Positions 8,121 through 15,142 of a DNA stretch of 16,259 bases are shown one piece after another. The stretch's first letter is position 1. Every line of letters begins with the position of its first letter. Source of the stretch: Pseudomonadota bacterium (GTDB taxonomy: Bacteria; Pseudomonadota; Alphaproteobacteria; Rhizobiales; Devosiaceae); the NCBI GenBank assembly GCA_023433985.1, contig JAEYTN010000611.1, forward strand, positions 1 through 16,259, given 5' to 3'. The notes beneath the pieces were generated by a model. It did not search any database. It had not been told where the DNA came from and was given only the letters and a program-made list of their open reading frames with translations. A program made the position numbers and the translations under genes.

Positions 8121-8196
8121 GGAGCCGACCGAGCATCGTGATAGAGCGCTCCACCTCCGTGCGTGACACGCCCCCGATTTTGCGCGATGAAGCCCT

Positions 8197-8859
8197 ATGC
8201 GCCTCATCGTCTTCGACATGGACGGTACCCTGATCGACACTCAGGCTCTCATCTCGGAGCACATGGGCGCCGCCTTCGCATCCCTGGGTATGCCGCCGCC
8301 CGCGCCCGCCGCCGTCCGCAGCATCATAGGCCTGTCGCTGCCTGTAGCCGTCGGCGTGCTTGCCGGCACTGAGGATGTCGACCTGATCGAGGGCCTCGTC
8401 GGCCAGTACAAGTCGCTCTACAAGGCCTCTCTGGAGCACGATATTGATCGCGAGCCGCTCTATCCGGGCGCCCGCGATGCTCTCGAGCGCCTGAGGCTTG
8501 AGCCCGAGACCGTCCTCGGCGTTGCCACAGGCAAGGGCCTGTCGGGCGTTACCCGCATCCTCGGCAACCATGGCATCGCCGGACATTTCGTCACGCTGCA
8601 GACGCCCGACCACAATCCTTCGAAGCCCCATCCCGGCATGTTGTTGCGCGCCATGGCCGAGAGCGGTGCCGACGCCGCCTCTACTGTAATGGTCGGCGAC
8701 ACCACATATGATATGGAGCTTGCCCGTGCCGCCGGCTGCCGGGCCATCGGGGTCAGTTGGGGCTACCACGAGGCCAATGAATTGGTGGCCGCGGGAGCAG
8801 GGGCTCTGATACACGACTATTCGGAGCTGGACGCCGCGATTAGCCGGGTCCTGGAGTAA
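8197..8859 (+). CDS. HAD-family hydrolase (phosphoglycolate-phosphatase-like)
   Basis: This 220-residue haloacid-dehalogenase-type phosphatase has a helical cap (subclass I). Motif I FDMDGTLID gives nucleophile D7 and acid/base D9, motif II is GVATGK with T111, motif III is the lysine in SKPHP (K143), and motif IV is VGDTTYDM with D168 and D172. It resembles phosphoglycolate phosphatases and related sugar-phosphate or nucleotide phosphatases; the true substrate is not fixed by these motifs. Its stop codon is one base before the ATP12 chaperone start, so the two genes form an operon, a pairing I recall from other alphaproteobacteria. Codon use looks like that of its neighbours. Confidence 0.9.
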   Translation: MRLIVFDMDGTLIDTQALISEHMGAAFASLGMPPPAPAAVRSIIGLSLPVAVGVLAGTEDVDLIEGLVGQYKSLYKASLEHDIDREPLYPGARDALERLRLEPETVLGVATGKGLSGVTRILGNHGIAGHFVTLQTPDHNPSKPHPGMLLRAMAESGADAASTVMVGDTTYDMELARAAGCRAIGVSWGYHEANELVAAGAGALIHDYSELDAAISRVLE

Positions 8860-8860
8860 C

Positions 8861-9637
8861 ATGCGCGAGTTTCTTGAAGACGCCCATCAGCATCGCGACG
8901 ATGGCTACGGCCGTGCCCAGCGCCAGCTGAAGGAAAATCTCCCACGCCGCTTCTACAAGGAAGTCGGCGTCGGCACCGTCGGCGATGGGTTTGCCGTCAC
9001 CCTCGATGGCAAGACCCCGCGCACGCCCGGCCAGAAGCCGGTGGTGGTACCGCACCGGCCAATCGCCGAGGCCATGGCCGCCGAGTGGGCCGCGCAGCCC
9101 GATCTCATCGACCCGGAAACCATGCCCACGGTCCGCCTGATCAACGCGGCGGTGGAGGCGGGAGACGAGCGGCTGCCGGCGCTCCGGGCGGAGATTGTCA
9201 AATATGCGGGCAACGACCTGCTGCTCTATCGTGCCGACGGCCCCGAAAGCCTCGTCGCCGAACAGGAAAAGCACTGGGACGGCGCGCTGGTGAAGCTTGC
9301 TCGCCATTTCGGCATCGGCTTCCAGCCGACTGTTGGCTTGCTGCACCAGCCGCAACCTCAGCCCACGCTCGATCGCCTCAGCGCCGCTGTCGAAGACATT
9401 GGACTGTTCGAGGCGGTCGCGATGGTCTCCGTGGTTGGTATCACCGGCTCCGGCCTCCTCGTCATGGCCCACCGCGAAGGACTGCTTGGCGCCGAGGAAG
9501 TCTGGTCCGCCGCCCACGTCGACGAAGACCACAACATCCGTCTCTGGGGCGAGGTCCATGAAGCGACCGAGCGCCGCCGCAAGAACCGCCGCGACTACGA
9601 CGCAGCGCTGAAGGTGCTGGAAGCCATCCGCGCCTGA
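8861..9637 (+). CDS. ATP12-family F1-ATPase assembly chaperone
   Basis: This 258-residue protein is homologous to mitochondrial Atp12p/ATPAF2, which binds the alpha subunit of F1-ATPase during assembly. Typical segments are RRFYKEV near the N terminus (29-35), DGKTPRTPG (49-57), the TMPTVRLINAA stretch (87-97), the YAGNDLLLYRA segment (115-125) and, near the end, RLWGEVHEATERR (227-239). The family is essentially limited to Alphaproteobacteria and mitochondria, so this gene is the best taxonomic marker in the window. The ATG at 8861 follows the phosphatase stop by one base. Its length is normal. Confidence 0.94.
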   Translation: MREFLEDAHQHRDDGYGRAQRQLKENLPRRFYKEVGVGTVGDGFAVTLDGKTPRTPGQKPVVVPHRPIAEAMAAEWAAQPDLIDPETMPTVRLINAAVEAGDERLPALRAEIVKYAGNDLLLYRADGPESLVAEQEKHWDGALVKLARHFGIGFQPTVGLLHQPQPQPTLDRLSAAVEDIGLFEAVAMVSVVGITGSGLLVMAHREGLLGAEEVWSAAHVDEDHNIRLWGEVHEATERRRKNRRDYDAALKVLEAIRA

Positions 9638-9682
9638 CTCTGCCGAAGAGCCTTTCAGGTGTTCGGCCGTCGCATCCCTCGA

Positions 9683-9711
9683 TATATTTCTGGTCGCGGA
9701 CATAAGTCCGC
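9683..9711 (+). promoter_or_regulatory. Possible -10 box and leader hairpin of the GYD-domain gene
   Basis: A TATATT box (9683-9688) has no good -35 partner at the standard spacing. It is followed by a perfect inverted repeat GCGGAC-ATAA-GTCCGC (9696-9711) that ends four bases before the ribosome-site region (GAGAGGAG) of the gene starting at 9730. If transcription begins near 9695, the mRNA would open with this hairpin, which could stabilise the message or act as an operator. Confidence 0.35.
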
Positions 9712-9729
9712 CAACGAGAGGAGCGTCAC

Positions 9730-10020
9730 ATGTCGAAGTACATCATGCTGCTCAATTGGACCGAGCAGGGCATCAAGTCGATCAAGGACTCCGCCTCACG
9801 CTACGATGCAGCCAAGGCGTCGGCTAGCGGGATGGGGATTGCGTTCGAGGCGGTCTATATGACCTTCGGGCAGTACGATCAGTTGATCATTGTCGACGCG
9901 CCGAGCGATGAAGCGCTTGCCGCTTTCATCCTGAAGGTCACCGCGCTTGGCAACGTCCGTGGGACTACGCTCAAAGCGTTCGACGAACAGCAATATCGCC
10001 AGATCACCGCCGCCGTCTGA
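9730..10020 (+). CDS. GYD-domain protein
   Basis: This small cytoplasmic protein of 96 residues belongs to the GYD family, named for a short conserved motif; here the equivalent segment is TFGQYDQLIIVDAP (about 46-59). The opening LLNWTEQGIKSIKDS and the ending LGNVRGTTLKAF also fit the family. Members adopt a ferredoxin-like dimeric fold related to Dabb/antibiotic-monooxygenase proteins; no reaction has been firmly assigned. The start is supported by GAGAGGAG seven bases upstream. The gene lies between the ATP12 chaperone and tgt with its own leader and is probably a separate transcription unit. Confidence 0.85.
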   Translation: MSKYIMLLNWTEQGIKSIKDSASRYDAAKASASGMGIAFEAVYMTFGQYDQLIIVDAPSDEALAAFILKVTALGNVRGTTLKAFDEQQYRQITAAV

Positions 10021-10049
10021 TCGGCAGGGCAGGGTGACAGCAGCGCGGC

Positions 10050-10069
10050 GGCCAGCTAATTAGCCGGCC
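10050..10069. promoter_or_regulatory. Near-perfect 20-bp palindrome abutting the tgt start codon
   Basis: GGCC-A-GCTAATTAGC-C-GGCC is symmetric except for one A/C pair and ends on the base before the tgt ATG. In RNA it would fold into a hairpin occupying the place of a Shine-Dalgarno, and no other ribosome site is visible. It could be an operator, a translation-limiting hairpin, or coincidence. Confidence 0.45.
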
Positions 10070-11200
10070 ATGAAATCCGATTACTCCTTCACCCTCCTCG
10101 CCACCGACGGCATGGCCCGCGCCGGGCGCATCGACACCTGGCGCGGCGAGGTGAACACGCCTGCCTTCATGCCGGTGGGTACTGTCGGCACCGTCAAGGC
10201 CATGTATCCCGAGCAGGTGCGTGACACCGGCGCCGATATCCTGCTCGGCAATACCTACCACCTGATGCTGCGGCCCGGCGCCGAACGGGTGGCGAAGCTC
10301 GGCGGTCTGCACGACTTCATGGACTGGCAGCGCCCGATCCTTACCGATTCCGGCGGCTTCCAGGTCATGTCGCTGGCCAAGCTCAGGAAGCTGAACGAGA
10401 AGGGCGTCACCTTCCGCTCGCATATCGATGGCGCCGCCTACGAGCTCACGCCCGAGCGTTCGATCGAGATCCAGACGCTGCTCGACAGCGACATCATCAT
10501 GCAGCTCGACGAGTGCATCCCGCTCCCCTCCGATTACAAGGAGATGGAGCGGGCGATGGAGCTGTCCTTGCGCTGGGCAGAGCGGAGCAAGATTGCATTC
10601 GGCAACCAGCCGGCCCGCGCCCTCCACGGCATCGTGCAGGGCGGAGACAATGCGGAGCTCCGCGCTCGTTCCGCCGCCGGTCTCAAGTCCATCGGCTTCA
10701 GCGGCTACTCTATCGGCGGCCTCGCGGTCGGCGAACCGCAGGACGTGATGTTCCGCGTCCTCGCCGAAATCACCCCCGAACTCCCCGCCGACAAGCCACG
10801 CTACCTGATGGGAGTCGGCAAGCCCGACGACATCCTCGGGGGTATCGAGCGCGGCGTCGACATGTTCGACTGCGTGCACCCGACCCGCGCCGGTCGCCAC
10901 GGCCACGCCTATTCGCGCTTCGGCGTCATCAACCTGAAGAACGCCCGGCACAAGGATGATCCGCGCCCTCTCGACGAGGCATCGTCGAACTCCAACTGCC
11001 GCCGCTTCAGCCGCGCCTACCTGCATCACCTGGTCCGCACCGAGGAGATACTCGGGGCCATGGTGCTGAGCCAGATCAACCTCCACTACTACCAGCAGCT
11101 CTGCATCGGCGCGCGGGCCGCAATCCAGGCTGGTACCTTCGCCGATTATGCGGCACAAACCCGGGCGACATGGGCGGCTGGAGACATCCCCGCCATCTGA
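10070..11200 (+). CDS. tgt: tRNA-guanine(34) transglycosylase (Tgt), with a degenerate zinc site
   Basis: This 376-residue enzyme exchanges G34 of tRNAs with GUN anticodons for preQ1 (bacteria) on the way to queuosine. Core motifs are intact: LTDSGGFQ with D93, QLDE with D147, the GIVQGG loop (187-192), GGLAVGE (216-222) and the nucleophile D267 in FDCVHPTR. The zinc-binding CxCxxC...H element of canonical enzymes is not. The segment reads SSNSNC at 305-310, so two cysteines are S305 and N307 and only C310 remains. The position matching the zinc histidine of the Zymomonas enzyme is I336. I recall rhizobial homologs with a similarly altered segment, so this may be a lineage trait. No clear ribosome site is visible; a palindrome abuts the ATG. 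It is followed by pgi in the same operon. Confidence 0.95.
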   Translation: MKSDYSFTLLATDGMARAGRIDTWRGEVNTPAFMPVGTVGTVKAMYPEQVRDTGADILLGNTYHLMLRPGAERVAKLGGLHDFMDWQRPILTDSGGFQVMSLAKLRKLNEKGVTFRSHIDGAAYELTPERSIEIQTLLDSDIIMQLDECIPLPSDYKEMERAMELSLRWAERSKIAFGNQPARALHGIVQGGDNAELRARSAAGLKSIGFSGYSIGGLAVGEPQDVMFRVLAEITPELPADKPRYLMGVGKPDDILGGIERGVDMFDCVHPTRAGRHGHAYSRFGVINLKNARHKDDPRPLDEASSNSNCRRFSRAYLHHLVRTEEILGAMVLSQINLHYYQQLCIGARAAIQAGTFADYAAQTRATWAAGDIPAI

Positions 11201-11205
11201 GGAAA
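11199..11205 (+). promoter_or_regulatory. Ribosome binding site that fixes the pgi start
   Basis: GAGGAAA overlaps the tgt stop codon and lies eight bases before the ATG at 11214. It supports that ATG over an in-frame ATG at 11148 that would lie inside tgt. Confidence 0.75.
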
Positions 11206-11213
11206 CAGCGTCA

Positions 11214-12851
11214 ATGGCCAGCCCCAAGAAGTCCCTGCTCAACCCGCTGATGAAGTCCCGCGCCCGCCTCGCCGACGTGACGATGCGCGACCTGTTTGCC
11301 GCCGATCCCAACCGCTTCAAGACCTTCTCGGTCACTGCCGGCGAAATGCTGCTCGACTATTCGAAGAACCGCATTGACGAGAAGGCCATGGCTGCGCTGT
11401 TCGAGCTCGCCCGCCATGCCGGCGTCGAGGAACGCCGCGACGCCATGTGGGCTGGCGAGCACATCAACATCACCGAGGATCGCGCCGTCCAGCACATGGC
11501 GCTCCGCTACCTGGGCGATAAGAAGGTCGTCGTAGACGGCAAGGACGTGATGCCAGAGGTTCGCGCCGTCCTGGCGGCGATGAAGACGTTCTCTGCTCAG
11601 GTACGCGATGGCTCGATCAAAGGGGCCACCGGCGAGACCTTTACCGACGTTATCAACATCGGTATCGGCGGCTCGGACCTTGGCCCGGCCATGGTCACCC
11701 TCGCACTTGCGCCCTACACGCGGCCCGACCTCCGCGTCCACTACGTCAGCAACGTCGATGGCGCTCACATCCACGATACGCTGAAGGGCCTCGATCCCAA
11801 GCGCACCATGTTCATCGTCGCGTCGAAGACTTTCACCACCGACGAGACCATGACCAACGCTGCCACCGGGCGCGCCTGGATTGCCGAGGCGCTTGGCGAG
11901 GCCGCCGTCCCCGACCATTTCGCAGCGCTCTCGACCAACCTCCAGGCCTGCGCCGACTTCGGTATCAAGTCCGACCGCATCTTCGGCTTCTGGGACTGGG
12001 TCGGCGGCCGCTACTCGGTCTGGTCGGCCATTGGCCTGCCGGTCGCGATTGCCGTCGGCTACGAGAATTTCGAGGCATTCCTACGCGGCGCCTACAAAAT
12101 GGACCAGCACTTCCTCAAGACCAAGCTCGAGAAGAACCTGCCGGTCATCATGGGCCTGCTCGGCGTCTGGTACCGCAACGCCTGGGGCTTCGCGACCCAC
12201 GCCGTGCTGCCCTACGATCAGCGCCTCTCCCGCTTCGCTGCCTACCTGCAGCAGCAGGACATGGAATCGAATGGCAAGTCGGTGAACCTCTCCGGCAAGC
12301 CGGTCGACTATCCCACCGGCCCCATCGTCTGGGGCGAGCCCGGCACCAATGGCCAGCACGCCTTCTACCAACTGATCCACCAGGGCACGTCGGTGATCCC
12401 CGTCGATTTCCTCGTGGCCGCCCAGCCACATGAGAACTTGCCGCCGCACCACGACAAGCTCATGGCCAACGTCCTCGCCCAGGCCGAGGCCCTGATGCTC
12501 GGCAAGACCAAGGAAGAGGTTGTGGCGGAACTCACGGCGCAGGGCCTCGACAAGGCCAGGATCAAGTCGCTCACGCCGCACAAGATGTTCCCCGGCAACC
12601 GCCCGTCGAACGTCCTGATGTACCCCAAGCTGACCCCCGAACGGCTGGGCGGCCTCGTCGCCCTCTACGAGCACAAGGTGTTCGTGCAGGGCACCATCTG
12701 GGGCATCAACAGCTTCGATCAATGGGGGGTGGAACTGGGCAAGCAACTCGCCAAGGCGCTGCTACCCGAGTTGCAGGGCTCCAAGAAGTCAACGGGCCAC
12801 GACAGCTCCACCGTCGGTCTCGTTCAGGCCTACCTCAAGCTGAAGAGCTGA
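11214..12851 (+). CDS. pgi: Glucose-6-phosphate isomerase
   Basis: This 545-residue phosphoglucose isomerase interconverts glucose-6-phosphate and fructose-6-phosphate in the cytoplasm. The phosphate-binding [10 protein letters not shown] is at 149-158 and the SKTFTTDET loop at 204-212. The first family signature is [14 protein letters not shown] (261-274), the catalytic glutamate is in QQDMESNGK (E351), the histidine in [10 protein letters not shown] is H382, and the C-terminal signature [11 protein letters not shown] (500-510) ends in catalytic K510. Length and motif order are those of the long E. coli-type enzyme. It follows tgt by 13 bases, so co-transcription is likely; no functional link between the two is known to me. 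A strong hairpin lies directly behind the stop. Confidence 0.97.
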   Translation: MASPKKSLLNPLMKSRARLADVTMRDLFAADPNRFKTFSVTAGEMLLDYSKNRIDEKAMAALFELARHAGVEERRDAMWAGEHINITEDRAVQHMALRYLGDKKVVVDGKDVMPEVRAVLAAMKTFSAQVRDGSIKGATGETFTDVINIGIGGSDLGPAMVTLALAPYTRPDLRVHYVSNVDGAHIHDTLKGLDPKRTMFIVASKTFTTDETMTNAATGRAWIAEALGEAAVPDHFAALSTNLQACADFGIKSDRIFGFWDWVGGRYSVWSAIGLPVAIAVGYENFEAFLRGAYKMDQHFLKTKLEKNLPVIMGLLGVWYRNAWGFATHAVLPYDQRLSRFAAYLQQQDMESNGKSVNLSGKPVDYPTGPIVWGEPGTNGQHAFYQLIHQGTSVIPVDFLVAAQPHENLPPHHDKLMANVLAQAEALMLGKTKEEVVAELTAQGLDKARIKSLTPHKMFPGNRPSNVLMYPKLTPERLGGLVALYEHKVFVQGTIWGINSFDQWGVELGKQLAKALLPELQGSKKSTGHDSSTVGLVQAYLKLKS

Positions 12852-12904
12852 GGGGTCAGCAGGTCCCCAAGAGGCTGACCCCTCCACCGCGAGGGCGGAG
12901 GGGT
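12850..12904. terminator. Hairpin(s) behind pgi with three mutually pairing arms
   Basis: GAGGGGTCAGC (12850-12860) pairs perfectly with GCTGACCCCTC (12874-12884), an 11-bp stem beginning inside the pgi stop codon. The second arm can instead pair with a third: ACCCCTCC (12878-12885) with GGAGGGGT (12897-12904). No U tract follows. Lying between convergent genes, the element is most simply a bidirectional terminator or a small palindromic repeat. Confidence 0.6.
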
Positions 12905-12945
12905 GATGTGACGCATGGTGGAGCGGCATCGGCACCACTGTGACT

Positions 12946-13506
12946 TCAGCGCCTCCGCAGCTTTTTCACCGTCAGCCAAACGGCGGTCACGAGGAAATAT
13001 ACGGTTCCGAAGGCGGCATAGCCCGCTATGATCCCGATCCCTGGTGACGCCATGGTCCCCGCCGACGCCGCGAAGAACGCCCCCGCCAACGCTGACTGTG
13101 CGCCGCTCAACGCCATCGCCCATTGGCCGCCGGCTCGCCACCGCCGCACCGCCGCCACCAGTTGTAGAAGACCCGACAGCACTGCCCACACGCCATAGAC
13201 CAGCAGCACTGCGGCCATCCCCTGCGTCAGCGCCACCACCACGGCCACAGTTGTCACGGCGCTGACCACGGTGTTGATCAACTGGGGCCGGTTCTGGCCG
13301 AACCCGCCATTGCGCCGCGCGTCCAGGTAGTTGGCAGCGGCGTCCCACGCTGGGTAGACCACCAGCAGCGCTGCCGCGATCGCTGGCTGCATCGGCGCCA
13401 GAACGAAGGCGGCGGCTACCCAGAGCGCGGAAAACGCGAACCTCGCGTAAGAGTAGGTTTGCAGCCACTCGGCAGCTGCCGGGGGGGTAATGGTTTGTCC
13501 TTTCAC
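12946..13506 (-). CDS. Six-helix integral membrane protein of unknown function (DUF308/HdeD-like appearance)
   Basis: This is a hydrophobic protein of about 186 residues with six predicted helices (roughly 23-37, 42-58, 76-95, 98-118, 129-150 and 156-179) and a basic tail KKLRRR, suggesting an inner-membrane location. The segments WDAAANYLDARRN (54-66) and WAVLSGLLQLVAAVRRW (107-123) recall DUF308-type membrane proteins, but the assignment is tentative. I chose the GTG at 13506, giving MKGQTITPP. The open frame extends upstream only as a shadow of tetR, whose stop lies 68 bases before this start. A TAGGTAGGT element like the tetR operator sits 25-33 bases before the GTG, so the regulator probably controls this gene too. 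No enzymatic motif is visible. Confidence 0.7.
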   Translation of the reverse strand: MKGQTITPPAAAEWLQTYSYARFAFSALWVAAAFVLAPMQPAIAAALLVVYPAWDAAANYLDARRNGGFGQNRPQLINTVVSAVTTVAVVVALTQGMAAVLLVYGVWAVLSGLLQLVAAVRRWRAGGQWAMALSGAQSALAGAFFAASAGTMASPGIGIIAGYAAFGTVYFLVTAVWLTVKKLRRR

Positions 13507-13523
13507 CTGATTTTCAATCCGAT

Positions 13524-13540
13524 CTACTAGTAGGTAGGTG
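13524..13540. promoter_or_regulatory. Second TAGGTAGG operator-like site, before the membrane protein gene
   Basis: The stretch contains CTACTAGTAG, a perfect 10-bp palindrome, running into TAGGTAGGT (13531-13539), which is identical to part of the right arm of the large inverted repeat in front of tetR. It sits 18-34 bases before the GTG of the membrane protein gene, where a TetR-type regulator would act. It is less symmetric than the tetR site. Confidence 0.5.
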
Positions 13541-13574
13541 AAGTTCGTATGGGATGGCGCATAAGCCCAAGGCC

Positions 13575-14144
13575 TCACACCGTCATCCGCTCGATCATCG
13601 GCTCCACGATCTGCCCGAACGTCTCCGGCGTCCCATAGGCTCGCGCCGAGAGCATCGCCCCATGCACCGTTGCCATGAATGCCTCGGCACTGGCCTGAGC
13701 TCCCTCCGGTGCGCTCAGCTCCCCTATTTCTACGCCGTGCTCGATTACCCCTGCCAGCCAAGCGGACAGTACGCGAAAGTGCGCCTTCACCTCCGTCGCC
13801 AGCCTCGGCGGCAGCGCCGGCAATTCGCTGGCGAGCAGCGCCCCCATGCAGAAGGGCATGCTCCCGTCGGCAATGCAGGCTTCCCAGATTTCCACATAGC
13901 GCCGCAACTGTTCGAGCGGCGACGACCCTTCTTCCATTGCTGATAGCCCTGCCTGCAAATCAGCCCGATAGCGGCGAACCAGCTCCACCATCAGATCGAG
14001 CTTGCTCGGAAAGTGGTGGTGGATGCTCGCCTTGCGAATGCCTACCACCTCGGCAATGTCGGCATAGCTGAAGCCGTTGTACCCACCGGCAATCACGAGC
14101 CCGCGGGCGCAGGTCAGGATTTGGTCTGCTGTACTTGTATCCAT
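13575..14144 (-). CDS. TetR/AcrR-family transcriptional regulator
   Basis: This 189-residue protein has an N-terminal helix-turn-helix (FSYADIAEVVGIRKASIHHH, residues about 25-44, then FPSKLDLM), the hallmark of TetR repressors, and a divergent C-terminal ligand domain containing the EACIADGSMPFCMG stretch (88-101) with C90 and C99. Relatives with cysteines in this region include redox- or electrophile-responsive repressors such as NemR; whether these residues sense anything here is inference. The ATG at 14144 is preferred; an in-frame GTG lies six bases upstream. A perfect 12+12 bp inverted repeat directly in front of the gene suggests autoregulation. The membrane protein gene follows on the same strand with a related site. 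Confidence 0.9.
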   Translation of the reverse strand: MDTSTADQILTCARGLVIAGGYNGFSYADIAEVVGIRKASIHHHFPSKLDLMVELVRRYRADLQAGLSAMEEGSSPLEQLRRYVEIWEACIADGSMPFCMGALLASELPALPPRLATEVKAHFRVLSAWLAGVIEHGVEIGELSAPEGAQASAEAFMATVHGAMLSARAYGTPETFGQIVEPMIERMTV

Positions 14145-14148
14145 TCTC

Positions 14149-14176
14149 ACTACCTACCTATCACTAGGTAGGTAGT
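14149..14176. promoter_or_regulatory. TetR operator candidate: perfect inverted repeat, 12-bp arms
   Basis: ACTACCTACCTA (14149-14160) and TAGGTAGGTAGT (14165-14176) are exact reverse complements separated by TCAC. The element ends four bases before the tetR ATG and reaches the final base of the SDR stop codon. Its symmetry, size and location are those expected for the binding site of the adjacent TetR regulator, probably for autorepression. Confidence 0.8.
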
Positions 14177-14179
14177 CAA
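14151..14179 (-). promoter_or_regulatory. Candidate tetR promoter embedded in the operator
   Basis: On the minus strand CTTGAC (TTGACT at 14179-14174) is a consensus-like -35 that overlaps the SDR stop codon. Seventeen bases later comes TAGGTA (14156-14151), a poor -10. If used, transcription would begin near the ATG at 14144, giving an almost leaderless message with the operator covering the whole promoter. Confidence 0.4.
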
Positions 14180-15045
14180 GCTGAGTTCGTTACTGCGCCC
14201 ACCATATCGACGGAGTTGGCGTCCCCGACCATGGCTTCGAGACGCCGTTCCAGGTCCTCCAACGCTGCCCGTTCGCGGAACCTGCCGTTCTGCTCCTTCA
14301 TGTCTTTGAAGAACCGCCCGGTGACCCGACTCAGTTCCGGCGCCAAGGCCACCCATAGCGGCGTAGCGGCGCCTTTCTCGGGCGTCACCGCGGCTACGCT
14401 CGCAACGAGGCGAATGAGGCGCGGAAGCACACCTCCCACCTTGCCCAGGAACCCGGACTTCACGAAACCCGGAGACACCGCGTTGGCTACCACGCCGCTG
14501 CCAGCAAGTTGGTGCGCCAGCGTCCATGTCACCATGCGCAGGGCCTGCTTGGCTTGCCCATAGGCGCCGAAGCCCTGATACGGCCGCACGGCCCATTCGA
14601 GGTCCTCAGGATCGTAGTTGCCTGCCGCGTCCGAAACGATGTTGACGATGCGGGATGGTTTTCCCGCGTGCAGTTGTGGCAGCAGCAGATGTGTCAGGAG
14701 GTAGGGACCGAGCAGGTTCGTCGCCAAGGTCAGCTCATGCCCCTCCGCCGTGTCGCGACGTTCGTTGAACCACGCCCCGGCATTGTTGATGAGAAGTTGT
14801 ATCGTGGGATGCCGAGCCGCCACCGCCGCTGCAAAGGTCCGCACCGAAGCCAGGTCCGCGACGTCGAGTGGAAGCAGCTCGATCTCGGCGTCCTGTCGCT
14901 CGCGCCTCAGTTCCGTTCGCAATGCCTCACCCCGGGCGGCGTTGCGAGCCCCCACCACTACCGTGATGCCCTCCCGTACCAGCCCGCGGGCGATTTCCCT
15001 GCCGATGCCGTCGGTCGCCCCCGTGATCACTGCTGTCGCCCGCAT
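14176..15045 (-). CDS. Short-chain dehydrogenase/reductase (retinol-dehydrogenase-like classical SDR)
   Basis: This 289-residue oxidoreductase has the classical SDR order: cofactor motif TGATDGIG (8-15), acidic LDVAD (60-64), NNAG (87-90), N110, S138, and YGQAK giving Y162/K166, followed by NAVSPGFVKSGF (187-198). An arginine after the second strand (GARN, 32-35) favours NADP(H). The overall pattern, including VNIVSDA and NLLGPYLLTHLLLP, resembles retinol dehydrogenase-like or WW-domain oxidoreductase-like SDRs, which in bacteria are usually carbonyl reductases of unknown substrate. A purine-rich AGGCGGG precedes the ATG. The gene is divergent from hxlR with overlapping -10 boxes, so the HxlR protein is its likely regulator. 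Its stop codon borders the tetR operator. Confidence 0.9.
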   Translation of the reverse strand: MRATAVITGATDGIGREIARGLVREGITVVVGARNAARGEALRTELRRERQDAEIELLPLDVADLASVRTFAAAVAARHPTIQLLINNAGAWFNERRDTAEGHELTLATNLLGPYLLTHLLLPQLHAGKPSRIVNIVSDAAGNYDPEDLEWAVRPYQGFGAYGQAKQALRMVTWTLAHQLAGSGVVANAVSPGFVKSGFLGKVGGVLPRLIRLVASVAAVTPEKGAATPLWVALAPELSRVTGRFFKDMKEQNGRFRERAALEDLERRLEAMVGDANSVDMVGAVTNSA

Positions 15046-15081
15046 GTCCCGCCTGCCTTTCGATGTTTGCCGGCTTCGAAC

Positions 15082-15126
15082 TTGGTGGCGATGGTATCAA
15101 AAGTATAGTAGGCACCTTTTTGCTAC
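15082..15126. promoter_or_regulatory. Overlapping divergent promoters and imperfect dyad between the SDR gene and hxlR
   Basis: On the plus strand TTGGTG (15082-15087) and TATAGT (15104-15109) are 16 bases apart, with a start expected near 15116, ahead of the hxlR ribosome site. On the minus strand TATACT (15107-15102) forms a -10 for the SDR gene, sharing four bases with the plus -10; its -35 is poor. An imperfect dyad, GTAGGCA (15108-15114) and TGCTAC (15121-15126), could be the HxlR operator. Confidence 0.45.
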
Positions 15127-15131
15127 CGCAT

Positions 15132-15136
15132 GGAGG
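15132..15136 (+). promoter_or_regulatory. Ribosome binding site that fixes the hxlR GTG start
   Basis: GGAGG lies six bases before the GTG at 15143. It decides for this start although the frame stays open far upstream within the SDR gene. Confidence 0.75.
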
Positions 15137-15142
15137 CGTGAA

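Noticed and set aside
11148..11213. Upstream extension of pgi into tgt
   Set aside because: The extra 22 residues overlap the conserved tgt end, and a good ribosome site sits directly before the ATG at 11214.
13507..13761. Upstream extension of the membrane protein to 271 residues
   Set aside because: The added part overlaps tetR in another frame, is Gly/Arg/Asp-rich and hydrophilic, and does not fit the hydrophobic body.
14750..15142. Upstream extension of the HxlR regulator to 252 residues
   Set aside because: It would run antisense through the SDR gene; the family length (about 120) and the GGAGG site support the GTG at 15143.
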